From contig JAATFD010000040.1 in NCBI GenBank assembly GCA_015655375.1, forward strand, positions 1 to 64,000: a stretch of DNA of 64,000 nt, in the 5' to 3' direction. A program made the translations under genes and the position numbers. Source of the stretch: Actinomycetales bacterium (GTDB lineage Bacteria; Actinomycetota; Actinomycetes; Actinomycetales; Actinomycetaceae). Positions within the stretch are counted from its first letter, which is position 1, and each line of letters opens with the position of its first letter. The notes beneath the pieces are model-generated. The model saw only the letters and a program-made list of their open reading frames with translations, had not been told where the DNA came from and did no database searches. Below, in pieces: positions 16,666-24,318 of the stretch.

Positions 16666-17720
16666 CTCTTCCCGATCCGCGCGATCCGCGGACGTCTCCC
16701 GCTGCGAATGTCTTGATCTCGCGGGGGGTCCCCGCGCCCGGAATTCCGCGGGAGCGACCTCGTCGGCTCCGGTCCTTTCCCGCGTTGCGCGCACTGGTGC
16801 GTGAGACGCGCATCGACCCGGCCCAGCTGATTCTTCCGGTCTTCGTCCGCGAGGACATCGACCGGCCGCATCCGATCGAGGCGATGCCCGGCGTCGTTCA
16901 GCACACGCTCGATTCGCTGCGCGCAACGGCGGCGGAATGCGCGCAGGCCGGCGTTGGTGGTATCGACCTCTTCGGTGTTCCTGCTGCCCGCGATGAGGCG
17001 GGATCCGGTGCGTGGGATCCCGAGGGAATCCTCAATCGGGGGATCGCGGCGGTGCGCGAGGAAGTCGGCGACTCACTCGTCGTCTGTGCCGACACCTGCC
17101 TGGACGAGTTCACCAGTCACGGGCATTGTGGGCTCCTCGACGACACCGGGCGGGTGGACAACGACGCGACGCTGCCCCTGTATCAGGCCATGGCCGTCAC
17201 CCAGGCGGAGGCGGGAGCGCACATGGTGTCGCCCTCGGGGATGATGGACGGCCAGGTGGAAGCGATTCGTTCGGCGTTGGATGCCACGGGGCACGCAGAT
17301 GTCGCGATCCTTGCCTATTCGGCCAAGTACGCGAGCGCGTATTTCGGCCCTTTCCGCGACGCAGTGGGCTCCACGTTGCGAGGGGATCGAACCACATATC
17401 AGCAGGATCCGGCGAACCGCCGTGAGGGCCTGCGCGAGGTGCTTCTCGACATCACTCAGGGTGCGGATATTGTCATGGTCAAGCCCGCTGGCCCCTATCT
17501 GGATGTTGTCGCGGACGTCGCGGTCCGCTCCAATCTGCCGGTGGCCGCCTACCAGGTCTCCGGCGAGTTTTCGATGGTCGAGGCGGCCGCGCACCGGGGC
17601 TGGATTGATCGCGACCGCGTCATCAGGGAGTCGATCACCGGAATCGTGCGCGCCGGAGCGAACCTGGTGCTCACCTATTGGGCCCTCGAGGTCGCTCAGA
17701 CGATGGGAAATCGAGCATGA
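16662..17720 (+). CDS. hemB: Delta-aminolevulinic acid dehydratase (porphobilinogen synthase)
   Basis: HemB joins two 5-aminolevulinate molecules into porphobilinogen. The 352-residue product shows LILPVFVRE, the metal-site region [17 protein letters not shown], and the two Schiff-base lysines in [15 protein letters not shown] and [12 protein letters not shown]. The metal loop has two of the three zinc cysteines, with Asp in place of the middle one, an intermediate form seen in actinobacteria. ATG 16662 overlaps the hemD stop and has GAGAGGA about 10 nt before it; earlier in-frame codons are inside hemD. It overlaps hemL by 4 bp. Confidence 0.96.
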   Translation: MTLPDPRDPRTSPAANVLISRGVPAPGIPRERPRRLRSFPALRALVRETRIDPAQLILPVFVREDIDRPHPIEAMPGVVQHTLDSLRATAAECAQAGVGGIDLFGVPAARDEAGSGAWDPEGILNRGIAAVREEVGDSLVVCADTCLDEFTSHGHCGLLDDTGRVDNDATLPLYQAMAVTQAEAGAHMVSPSGMMDGQVEAIRSALDATGHADVAILAYSAKYASAYFGPFRDAVGSTLRGDRTTYQQDPANRREGLREVLLDITQGADIVMVKPAGPYLDVVADVAVRSNLPVAAYQVSGEFSMVEAAAHRGWIDRDRVIRESITGIVRAGANLVLTYWALEVAQTMGNRA

Positions 17721-19057
17721 CCCGCTCCTCGGACTTGTTCGATCGCGCCTCGGCGGTCATCCCCGGTGGCGTCGATTCACCGGTGCGCGCATTCGGATCG
17801 GTGGGGGGTACCCCTGTGTTCATCGCTTCGGCCCACGGTGGCCACATCTGTGACGCGGACGGGCGCGACTATGTCGACCTGGTCGGCTCGTGGGGACCGA
17901 TGCTGCTCGGCCACACCCATCCCGCAGTGGTCAGAGCGGTGCAGGAGGCCACCGCTCGGGGACTCTCTTTCGGCGCTCCCACGGAGGGAGAGACCCTGCT
18001 GGCCGAGGAGATCCGCCGTCGCGTGCCGCCCGCTGAGCGCATTCGTTTCGTGTCGACCGGGACGGAGGCGACGATGACGGCGGTGCGTCTGGCTCGTGGG
18101 GCGACCGGGCGCGATCTGGTGGTGAAGTTCGCGGGCTGCTACCACGGACACTCCGACGGCCTGCTGGCGGAGGCCGGCTCCGGGGTCGCCACCGGCGGCC
18201 TGCCTGGATCTGCGGGCATCCCGGAGCCGATCGCAGCCCAGACGATCGTGCTGACGTACAACGATGTGGAGGCCCTGCACCGGTGTTTCGACGCTCTCGG
18301 CGACCGCATTGCGACCGTCATCTGCGAGGGGGCACCTGCCAACATGGGAATCGTGGCGCCCCGGCCCGGTTTCAATGCTGAGATCCGTCGGCTCACGACG
18401 GCGCACGGGGCGTTGATGATTCTCGACGAGGTCCTGACCGGGTTCCGCGTCGATCCTGCCGGATGGTGGGGCTTGGAAGCCTGTGGGGGCACTCGAGTGG
18501 GCGGGGCCATGTCCCGCGAAGCCGACTGGGTGCCGGACCTGTTCACCTTCGGGAAGATCGTCGGAGGGGGTCTGCCCCTGGCGGCGGTCGGTGGACGGGC
18601 CGAGGTCATGGACCTGCTGGCTCCCCTTGGGCCGGTTTATCAGGCCGGAACGCTGTCCGGGAATCCCCTGGCCACCGCTGCGGGCCTGACGACGTTGCGC
18701 CTGGCCGATGACGATGTCTACTCCCACGTGGATGCGGCTTCGCTCACGATCCAGGGCATCCTCGGTGAAGCATTGGAGGCGCGGGGGGTTCCCCACCGCA
18801 TTCAGCGCGCCGGGTCCTTGTTCTCGGTCTCCTTCGGCGAGGAGGCCGCATCCCGGCCGCTGTCGAACTACGACGATGTCCGGGCCCAGGATGTGTGGCG
18901 CTATCCGCCGTTCTTCCACGCGCTGCTCGATGCCGGTGTGGCGGCGCCGCCCTCGGTGTTCGAATCGTGGTTCGTCTCCGCCGAGCACGGTGACGAAGAG
19001 TTCGAGCGCATCATCGCGGCGGCGCCGGCAGCCGCGCGAGCAGCCGCGCAAGCGTGA
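17717..19057 (+). CDS. hemL: Glutamate-1-semialdehyde 2,1-aminomutase
   Basis: HemL converts glutamate-1-semialdehyde, the HemA product, into 5-aminolevulinate. The 446 residues contain [11 protein letters not shown], the substrate-gating [35 protein letters not shown], and the PLP lysine K280 in [10 protein letters not shown]. It starts at ATG 17717, overlapping the hemB stop, and is the last gene of the five-gene operon. A strong hairpin follows. The C-terminus ends in an Ala-rich tail. Confidence 0.97.
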   Translation: MTRSSDLFDRASAVIPGGVDSPVRAFGSVGGTPVFIASAHGGHICDADGRDYVDLVGSWGPMLLGHTHPAVVRAVQEATARGLSFGAPTEGETLLAEEIRRRVPPAERIRFVSTGTEATMTAVRLARGATGRDLVVKFAGCYHGHSDGLLAEAGSGVATGGLPGSAGIPEPIAAQTIVLTYNDVEALHRCFDALGDRIATVICEGAPANMGIVAPRPGFNAEIRRLTTAHGALMILDEVLTGFRVDPAGWWGLEACGGTRVGGAMSREADWVPDLFTFGKIVGGGLPLAAVGGRAEVMDLLAPLGPVYQAGTLSGNPLATAAGLTTLRLADDDVYSHVDAASLTIQGILGEALEARGVPHRIQRAGSLFSVSFGEEAASRPLSNYDDVRAQDVWRYPPFFHALLDAGVAAPPSVFESWFVSAEHGDEEFERIIAAAPAAARAAAQA

Positions 19058-19077
19058 GCAGCGGCTGAGGTATGGGC

Positions 19078-19110
19078 GACGAGCGGGGAGGGAGGCCGTC
19101 CCCGCTCGTC
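19078..19110. terminator. Bidirectional terminator hairpin between hemL and marR
   Basis: A perfect 12-bp stem, GACGAGCGGGGA at 19078-19089 and TCCCCGCTCGTC at 19099-19110, with a 9-nt loop, between two converging genes. No long T tract follows on either side. Confidence 0.75.
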
Positions 19111-19122
19111 CGCGGTTTCCTC

Positions 19123-19635
19123 TCAGGGTTGCCCAGCGTCTTCGAAGGGGAGCAGGAGCGGCCGCAACAGCGAGGCCAGGACGGATTCCTGTTCATCGTC
19201 CAGAGGTTCGAGGATGCGCTGCTCGCAGTCCAGCAGTGAGATTAGTGCGTCGTCGACGCAGGTCTTGCCCCGGGGCGTCAGTCGGACGAGGACAGTCCGG
19301 CGGTCGGTGGGCGCGGGTTGGCGCTCGACCAGGCCGCGGCGTTCGAGGCGGTCGATCCGGTTCGTCATTGTCCCCGACGACACGAGAAGCTCGTTCATCA
19401 AAGCCCCGGGCGTCAGCGCGTAGGGGTCTCCAGGCCGTCGCAGGCTGGCCAGGACGTCGAATTCCCACGGTTCGAGGTCGTGGGCGGCGAAGGCGGCTCG
19501 TCGCTGGAGGTCCAGTCGACGTGAGAGGCGGGTGACTCTGGAGAGGACGAGCATCGGTGCAGTATCGAGATCAGGGCGCTCCACGCGCCATGCCGCAACG
19601 ATTCGGTCAACCTCGTCCTGATCGGGCGTGTGCAT
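19123..19635 (-). CDS. MarR family transcriptional regulator
   Basis: A winged-helix repressor of 170 residues. The region LEPWEFDVLASLRRPGDPYALTPGALMNELLVSSGTMTNRIDRLERRGLVER is the MarR DNA-binding core, with the wing in PTDRRTVLVRLTPRGK. ATG 19635 (MHTPDQDEVDRIV) fits the usual family start; upstream in-frame ATGs would add an Arg-rich tail. It is divergent from livK, whose promoter region holds a perfect 12-bp palindrome, so it may control livK and itself. The effector is unknown. Confidence 0.9.
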   Translation of the reverse strand: MHTPDQDEVDRIVAAWRVERPDLDTAPMLVLSRVTRLSRRLDLQRRAAFAAHDLEPWEFDVLASLRRPGDPYALTPGALMNELLVSSGTMTNRIDRLERRGLVERQPAPTDRRTVLVRLTPRGKTCVDDALISLLDCEQRILEPLDDEQESVLASLLRPLLLPFEDAGQP

Positions 19636-19805
19636 GGATCGAACATACTCGACCACGGCTCGCAGAGAGCGGAACGATCGCCGGCGGACATCCGGCATGC
19701 GGACTCTGACCAAGAATTCTTGTGGTTAAAGATTTGTTTACATATTCTTTGAGTCAAGACGGAGTCAAAACTGGGATCCGTCCCGTCCATCCACAGGAGT
19801 CGACC
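19636..19805. promoter_or_regulatory. marR–livK divergent control region
   Basis: An AT-rich stretch (about 19710-19765) in GC-rich surroundings contains the palindrome CAAGAATTCTTG at 19711-19722 and an inverted pair AAAGA / TCTTT around TTTACATAT. It is a plausible MarR operator with the livK promoter. CAGGAG at 19795-19800 is the livK ribosome binding site. Confidence 0.55.
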
Positions 19806-21086
19806 ATGACTTTCCATACGCGTTCAGGCACCCAGCACAGTGCGGTCCTGCGCACCGGGGCCGTCGGTGCCACCCTTGCCCTCCTCCTCGCCGGATGCGC
19901 CAATGGGTCCGGCGATGCCTCGGCGGACAGCTCGTCGAGTTCGTCCTCTGGCGGTCTGAGTCTGAAACTCGGCACGATCCTGCCCGAGACGGGATCGCTC
20001 GCGACCCTCGGGCCACCCGAATTCGCCGGTGTCGACCTCGCGGTCAAGGACATCAATGACGCGAACGTCGGGGTCAGTGTTGATGTCACCCACACGGATT
20101 CCGGTGATACGACGACGAACATTGCAACCCAGTCGGCGACCTCGTTGCTGTCTCAGGGCGTCTCGGGCATCATCGGAGCGCCCTCGTCGGGCGTGTCGAC
20201 GACGATCATCGACCAGATTACCGGGGCGGGCGTGGTTGAGATCTCGCCCGGTGCGACCTCCCCGGACTTCACGGACTATGCGGACGACGGGTTCTTCTGG
20301 CGTACCGTTCCCTCCGACGTCCTGCAGGGCCAGATTATGGGCAACAAGCTGATCCAGGACGGTCGGCAGAATGTCGCCATCCTCTACATGAACGACGCCT
20401 ACGGGATCGGGCTCTCGGACAACATCAAGTCCACCCTCGAGGGCGCGGGGGTGACGGTCGCAGCCAACGTCACATACGATCCAGCGGCCGCGAACTTCAC
20501 CTCCGAGGTCGGTTAGGTGCTCGCGACAAATCCCGACGCCCTCGTCGTCATCGGTTTCGAGGAGTCGAAGGTCATCTTCTCTAACCTGGCAACAGCCGGA
20601 TACTCCTTCGACAAGGTCTACGGCACGGATGGCAACTACGGGCTCATGCAGCCGGGAGACCAGCCTGATATTGCCGGAGCGCAGTTCACTAATCCCGGCG
20701 TCAAGGCAACCGATGAATTCCAACAGCGGTTGCAGGACATCGTCTCCTCCCAGGGAGGGGAATCGCTGAAGGTCTTCAGCTATGCGGCCGAGTCCTATGA
20801 CGCCGTTGTCCTGATGGCGCTCGCCTCCCTGCAAGGCGGGGCCACCGACGGAACGACGATCCGGGACAACCTCCAGTCCGTGTCCGAGGACGGGACCAAG
20901 TGCACGACCTTTGCCGACTGCGCGAATCTGATTGCCTCCGGCACCGACATCGATTACGACGGGCTCTCCGGGCCTGTGACCTTCAGCGACAAGGGCGATG
21001 TCAACGAGGCAACGGTCTCGATCTACAAGTACTCGACCGGCAATGAGTCCGCGTGGATCGATGGGGTGAGCGGCAAGCTCGACTGA
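19806..21086 (+). pseudogene. livK: livK-like branched-chain amino-acid-binding lipoprotein gene, interrupted by in-frame TAG
   Basis: This encodes the extracellular binding lipoprotein of a Liv-type importer (type I periplasmic fold). The signal ends in a lipobox LLLAGC, then a Ser-rich linker and the domain start LKLGTILPETGSLATLG. Codon 237 is TAG (20514-20516), inside SEVG-stop-VLATNPDALVVIGFEES. The frame continues unbroken to the TGA at 21084-21086, 426 positions in all, a normal length. CAG (Gln) to TAG by one C-to-T change is the simplest cause. GTG 20517 follows the stop at once, but a second half without signal and first lobe would not function. The matching livHMGF genes converge from the other side and are intact. 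Confidence 0.88.
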
Positions 21087-21133
21087 GTCGCCCGGCATCA
21101 TGATCGTCCGGCTGGGCCTCGACCGGACCAACT

Positions 21134-21180
21134 GAATCCCCTTCCGGATCGTCTCCCACGACAGACCCGGAAGGGGATTC
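21134..21180 (+). terminator. Terminator hairpin downstream of livK
   Basis: A perfect 14-bp inverted repeat, GAATCCCCTTCCGG at 21134-21147 and CCGGAAGGGGATTC at 21167-21180. It lacks a T tract and could act for both converging genes. Confidence 0.75.
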
Positions 21181-21247
21181 GCTGTGTGGTGGAACCGGAC
21201 GAGCGCGGTGGGAGCGGAAGACTCGTCTTGGTCTGCCTGGCCCGGTG

Positions 21248-21306
21248 TCGAAGCACACCCCGATTCCACTGCGAAGCACGTCGCTCATCGGCCTCGAGAC
21301 ACGTCT
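21248..21306 (-). repeat. 23-bp-phased repeat array, locus 2 left arm (inverted)
   Basis: Read on the minus strand, units lie at 21306-21294 (AGACGTGTCTCGA), 21283-21271 (CGACGTGCTTCGC) and 21260-21248 (GGGTGTGCTTCGA), again 23 bp apart. The middle unit is the exact reverse complement of 21575-21587. Confidence 0.65.
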
Positions 21307-21353
21307 TCGCGGATCGGGGCGCAGTCGGCATCCGAGCCACCGCCCGCTCTGAA

Positions 21354-21410
21354 CCCGTACTTATCTGTCAACCCGCAGCTATTGCGTGCGGGCTCACAGA
21401 TGGATGCGGG
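21354..21410. repeat. 55-nt structured element, copy X
   Basis: An 18-nt unit CCCGTACTTATCTGTCAA (21354-21371) is followed by an inner hairpin, CCCGCA with TGCGGG, and an inverted unit. The outer stem CCGTACTTATCTGT pairs with ACAGATGGATGCGG. Length and layout equal those of copies at 44046-44100 and 49345-49399. Confidence 0.65.
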
Positions 21411-21434
21411 CTGACGCGCTCAGCCGACCGAACG

Positions 21435-21541
21435 CTGTCACCGCATGCTCATGAGGACACCGCGCCTTCACGGTGCCCTCATGCAACAAGTGGCAACAGC
21501 ACCGTGAGGAGCGCTCATTCTCGTCGACCGACGTGTTTCGC
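21435..21541. repeat. Hairpin block shared with 56206-56308
   Basis: The block aligns over about 105 nt with the 56.2 kb region. It contains a hairpin with arms CATGAGG+CACCG and CGGTG+CCTCATG (21450-21483), followed by a conserved stretch of about 45 nt ending CGTCGACCGACGTG. Changes between copies mostly keep the stem paired. Confidence 0.65.
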
Positions 21542-21587
21542 GGTCTGCAGAGGGCGCGCCTGGTTACAAAATGGCGACGTGCTTCGC
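21529..21587 (+). repeat. 23-bp-phased repeat array, locus 2 right arm
   Basis: Units at 21529 (CGACGTGTTTCGC), 21552 (GGGCGCGCCTGGT) and 21575 (CGACGTGCTTCGC), with spacers GGTCTGCAGA and TACAAAATGG. Together with 21248-21306 it forms an inverted pair enclosing about 340 bp. Confidence 0.7.
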
Positions 21588-21594
21588 TCTCGTT

Positions 21595-22332
21595 TCAGCC
21601 GGCGGTGTGGTCCTCCGCCAGCGTCCCGAGGTAGAGCGCGATGACCTTGGGATCGTTCAACAGGTCCCGTCCGGTGCCGACGTAAGCGTCGTGTCCCATG
21701 TCGAGGACGTAGGCGCGGTCGCAGATCTGGAGGCACCGGCGCGCGTTCTGCTCGACCATCATCACGGAAACGCCGGCCGCATTGATACGGGCGACGTTGA
21801 GGAAAGTCTCGTCCTGGCGAACCGGCGACAACCCGGCGGACGGCTCATCCAGCAGCAACACATGCGGGTCCATCATCAGGGCGCGCGACATGGCGACCAT
21901 CTGTCGCTCACCGCCTGAGAGGGATCCCGCTCGTTGACCGAGCCTTGTGGCCAGCTCGGGGAACAGTGTCGTGACGAACTCCAGGCGCCCCGCGTACAGG
22001 GACGGATTCTGATAGCACCCCATCTCGAGGTTCTCCGCGATCGTCAGGGACTCGAAGACGTTCTCCGTCTGGGGGACGAAGCCGACCCCCAGGGAGACCA
22101 GCCGGTTCGCCCGCAGGCCGGTGATGTCTTCGCCATTGAGCAAGACGGCGCCCGAACGGATCGCGACCAGCCCGAACACGGCCTTGAGCAGAGTCGATTT
22201 TCCGGCTCCGTTCGGTCCGATGATGCCGACCAACTCGCCGCGGTCCACGAAGGTGTTCGTACCGTTGAGGATGTCGACCTCGGGAATGTAGCCGGCGACG
22301 AGGTCGGTGGTCTCCAGGACATGCTCACTCAT
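21595..22332 (-). CDS. livF: Branched-chain amino-acid ABC transporter ATPase LivF
   Basis: A 245-residue ATPase of the LivF type: Walker A GPNGAGKST, LSGGERQMVAMSRALM, Walker B LLLDEPSAGLSP, then MMVEQNARRCLQICDRAYVL, the typical LivF segment with switch region. It energises high-affinity uptake with LivG, LivH and LivM. ATG 22332 is used because upstream codons lie within livG; the start overlaps the livG stop by 8 bp. The substrate (Leu/Ile/Val, or another amide or amino acid) cannot be fixed from sequence. Confidence 0.93.
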   Translation of the reverse strand: MSEHVLETTDLVAGYIPEVDILNGTNTFVDRGELVGIIGPNGAGKSTLLKAVFGLVAIRSGAVLLNGEDITGLRANRLVSLGVGFVPQTENVFESLTIAENLEMGCYQNPSLYAGRLEFVTTLFPELATRLGQRAGSLSGGERQMVAMSRALMMDPHVLLLDEPSAGLSPVRQDETFLNVARINAAGVSVMMVEQNARRCLQICDRAYVLDMGHDAYVGTGRDLLNDPKVIALYLGTLAEDHTAG

Positions 22333-23335
22333 GGGCGGCCTCCTTGCTCTTCTCGCGCGGATGGGTGCGTGTGTAGTCGGCGCGGATTTCGTCGACGACC
22401 TCGTGGAGATCGCGATCCATGTTCGCTCCGAGGTAGGCATCGATGACGACCGGGTCGTTCATCACTTCCGCCGGGACGCCCTCGGCGACGACGCGACCCT
22501 CGGACATGACGATGACCCAGTCCGAGATGGCCTGGACCATGTGCATGTCGTGCTCGACGAAGACGACCGTCATGCCCTCCTCCTTGAGCCGGACGATGTG
22601 GCCGAGGAGCGACTGGGTGAGCGCGGGGTTGACGCCGGCCATCGGCTCATCCAGCATGACGAGCTGCGGCTGCGACATCAGCGCGCGGGCCATCTCGAGG
22701 AGTTTGCGTTGGCCGCCCGACATGGAGATCGCCAGGTCGTTGCGCTTCTCATAGAGTTTGAACTCGGTGAGCAACGTCAGGGCACGCTCTTCGATCTCGC
22801 GCTCCTGACTGCGCCACATCGGGGGGACGAGGGCGCCCCAGAATCGCTCTCCGCGCTGGTCCCGGGCCCCGAGCTTCATCGATTCGAGGACGCTCAGTCC
22901 GCCGAAAGCCTTCGTCAGCTGGAAGGTGCGGACCTGGCCCATGCGCGAGATCTTCCAGGCAGGAACCCCGGAGATTGCCTTCCCGTCGAACTCCCAGTAG
23001 CCCGTGTCGGGCTTATCGAATCCGGTGAGCAGGTTGAAGAAGGTCGTCTTGCCCGCGCCGTTGGGTCCGATCAATGCCGTGATCGCATGGCGGGGGATCT
23101 CGACGTGCTCGACGTCGACGGCGGTCAGGCCGCCGAAGGTCTTGCGAACAACATCTGCTTTGACGATCGGGTCGACCTTCGGACATCCGGGACCGTCGTG
23201 GTCACGCCAGAGAGGATCGGGCAGCGGATAGGCGGGCGTCACCGGGGTCGAGAGTGCGGGCGACGCGGCGGATTCGGGATCTGGCGGGGTCGTGGCTCCC
23301 TTGGGGGAGTCGGGAATCGACGTGGTGTCAGCCAT
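22325..23335 (-). CDS. livG: Branched-chain amino-acid ABC transporter ATPase LivG
   Basis: The second ATPase, 336 residues. The core (ADVVRKTFGGLTAVD, Walker A GPNGAGKTT, MSGGQRKLLEMARALM, VMLDEPMAGVNP, FVEHDMHMV) is LivG-like, with its usual long helical insert. About 55 Pro/Ser/Thr-rich residues precede it, and the C-terminus is extended with a basic tail (THPREKSKEAAHE). It overlaps livM by 8 bp and livF by 8 bp. Confidence 0.93.
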   Translation of the reverse strand: MADTTSIPDSPKGATTPPDPESAASPALSTPVTPAYPLPDPLWRDHDGPGCPKVDPIVKADVVRKTFGGLTAVDVEHVEIPRHAITALIGPNGAGKTTFFNLLTGFDKPDTGYWEFDGKAISGVPAWKISRMGQVRTFQLTKAFGGLSVLESMKLGARDQRGERFWGALVPPMWRSQEREIEERALTLLTEFKLYEKRNDLAISMSGGQRKLLEMARALMSQPQLVMLDEPMAGVNPALTQSLLGHIVRLKEEGMTVVFVEHDMHMVQAISDWVIVMSEGRVVAEGVPAEVMNDPVVIDAYLGANMDRDLHEVVDEIRADYTRTHPREKSKEAAHE

Positions 23336-24308
23336 TGAAGAGGACCTCCGACTTCCGTCCGAAAATGCCCTGCGGCCTGAAGATCACCAGGAGCATGAGT
23401 GCCAGCCCGACAAGCATGTAGCGCACCTGCCCCGACTGCAGGGTGGTGATGGGAAGGACTTTGTTCGACACGCCCAGGGAGACGAAGCCGTCGGTCAGGG
23501 CGAGCAGGGACCAGAAGATCATCGAGCCGACGATCGGTCCGAGCACGGTGGCCGCACCACCGAGCAGGAGGATCGCCCACAGGAAGAACGTCGTCTGTGT
23601 CCCGTAGTTGTCCGGCTGCAATGAGGTCGGCATGATCGCGAAGATCGTCCCGATCCCCGCCAGGACGCCTCCGATGGATAGCACTTGCATCTTGTAGGAG
23701 AAGACGTTCTTGCCGAGCGCCCGCACGGCGTCCTCGTTCTCCCGGATGCCCTTGACGACGCGACCCCAGGGCGAGCGCATCAGCTGCCAGACGAAGAGCG
23801 CACCGAGCAGGACCACGCCCCAGGCGACCAGACGCACCCAAATGGCATTCGAGTCGTAGCGGATCGTCCCCATCGTCCACGAGAAATCCTTGGGCAGGGG
23901 ATTCATGGCGTAGAAATCGGCACCGGATTTGTTGATGCCCGTCGAGCCGCCGGTCCACTTCTCCAGTTCGGGGGCGCGCACGACCAGCCGGACGATCTCG
24001 GCGGTGCCGATGGTGACGATCGAGAGGTAGTCCGCCCGCAGGCGCAGGGTCGGGATGCCCAGGAGCAGCGCCAGGATGACGGATCCCATGATGGCTCCGA
24101 GAACGCACACCCACAGGGGCTGGCCGAAGGAGACGGCGAGCATCGCGAAGGCGTAGCCACCCACGGCCATGAACCCGGCCTGCCCGAAGTTCAGCAACCC
24201 GGTGTAACCGAAGTGAACGGCCAATCCGAGGGTGGCCAGAGCGTAGGCGGCCGTCTGCGGCGTGAACAGCTCGCCGGTGGCAACGAGAAGGAAATTCCAC
24301 TGTCCCAT
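23328..24308 (-). CDS. livM: Branched-chain amino-acid ABC transporter permease LivM
   Basis: A 326-residue permease with about nine hydrophobic spans. The segments LHFGYTGLLNFGQAGFMAVGGYAFAM-like (VHFGYTGLLNFGQ) and GRVVKGIRENEDAVRALGKN (coupling helix with the EDA-x-G pattern) identify LivM. The end is IFRPQGIFGRKSEVLF, also typical. It is translated with livG through an 8-bp overlap and follows livH after 10 bp. Confidence 0.93.
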   Translation of the reverse strand: MGQWNFLLVATGELFTPQTAAYALATLGLAVHFGYTGLLNFGQAGFMAVGGYAFAMLAVSFGQPLWVCVLGAIMGSVILALLLGIPTLRLRADYLSIVTIGTAEIVRLVVRAPELEKWTGGSTGINKSGADFYAMNPLPKDFSWTMGTIRYDSNAIWVRLVAWGVVLLGALFVWQLMRSPWGRVVKGIRENEDAVRALGKNVFSYKMQVLSIGGVLAGIGTIFAIMPTSLQPDNYGTQTTFFLWAILLLGGAATVLGPIVGSMIFWSLLALTDGFVSLGVSNKVLPITTLQSGQVRYMLVGLALMLLVIFRPQGIFGRKSEVLFNG

Positions 24309-24318
24309 GTCGAACTCC

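Larger units (their letters stand above)
21087..21594. other. Convergent intergenic region livK / livF, rich in repeats
   Basis: 508 bp without a gene between two gene ends. From left to right it holds a terminator hairpin, a reverse-oriented 23-bp-phased array, a 55-nt structured element, a hairpin block shared with 56206-56308, and a forward 23-bp-phased array ending 8 bp from the livF stop. These are described individually. Confidence 0.7.

Noticed and set aside
1733-20516. Stop-codon recoding (TGA or TAG read as an amino acid)
   Set aside because: Different stops are involved and both TGA and TAG end many intact genes here; there is no selenocysteine context in ispE and no reason for Gln recoding in livK.
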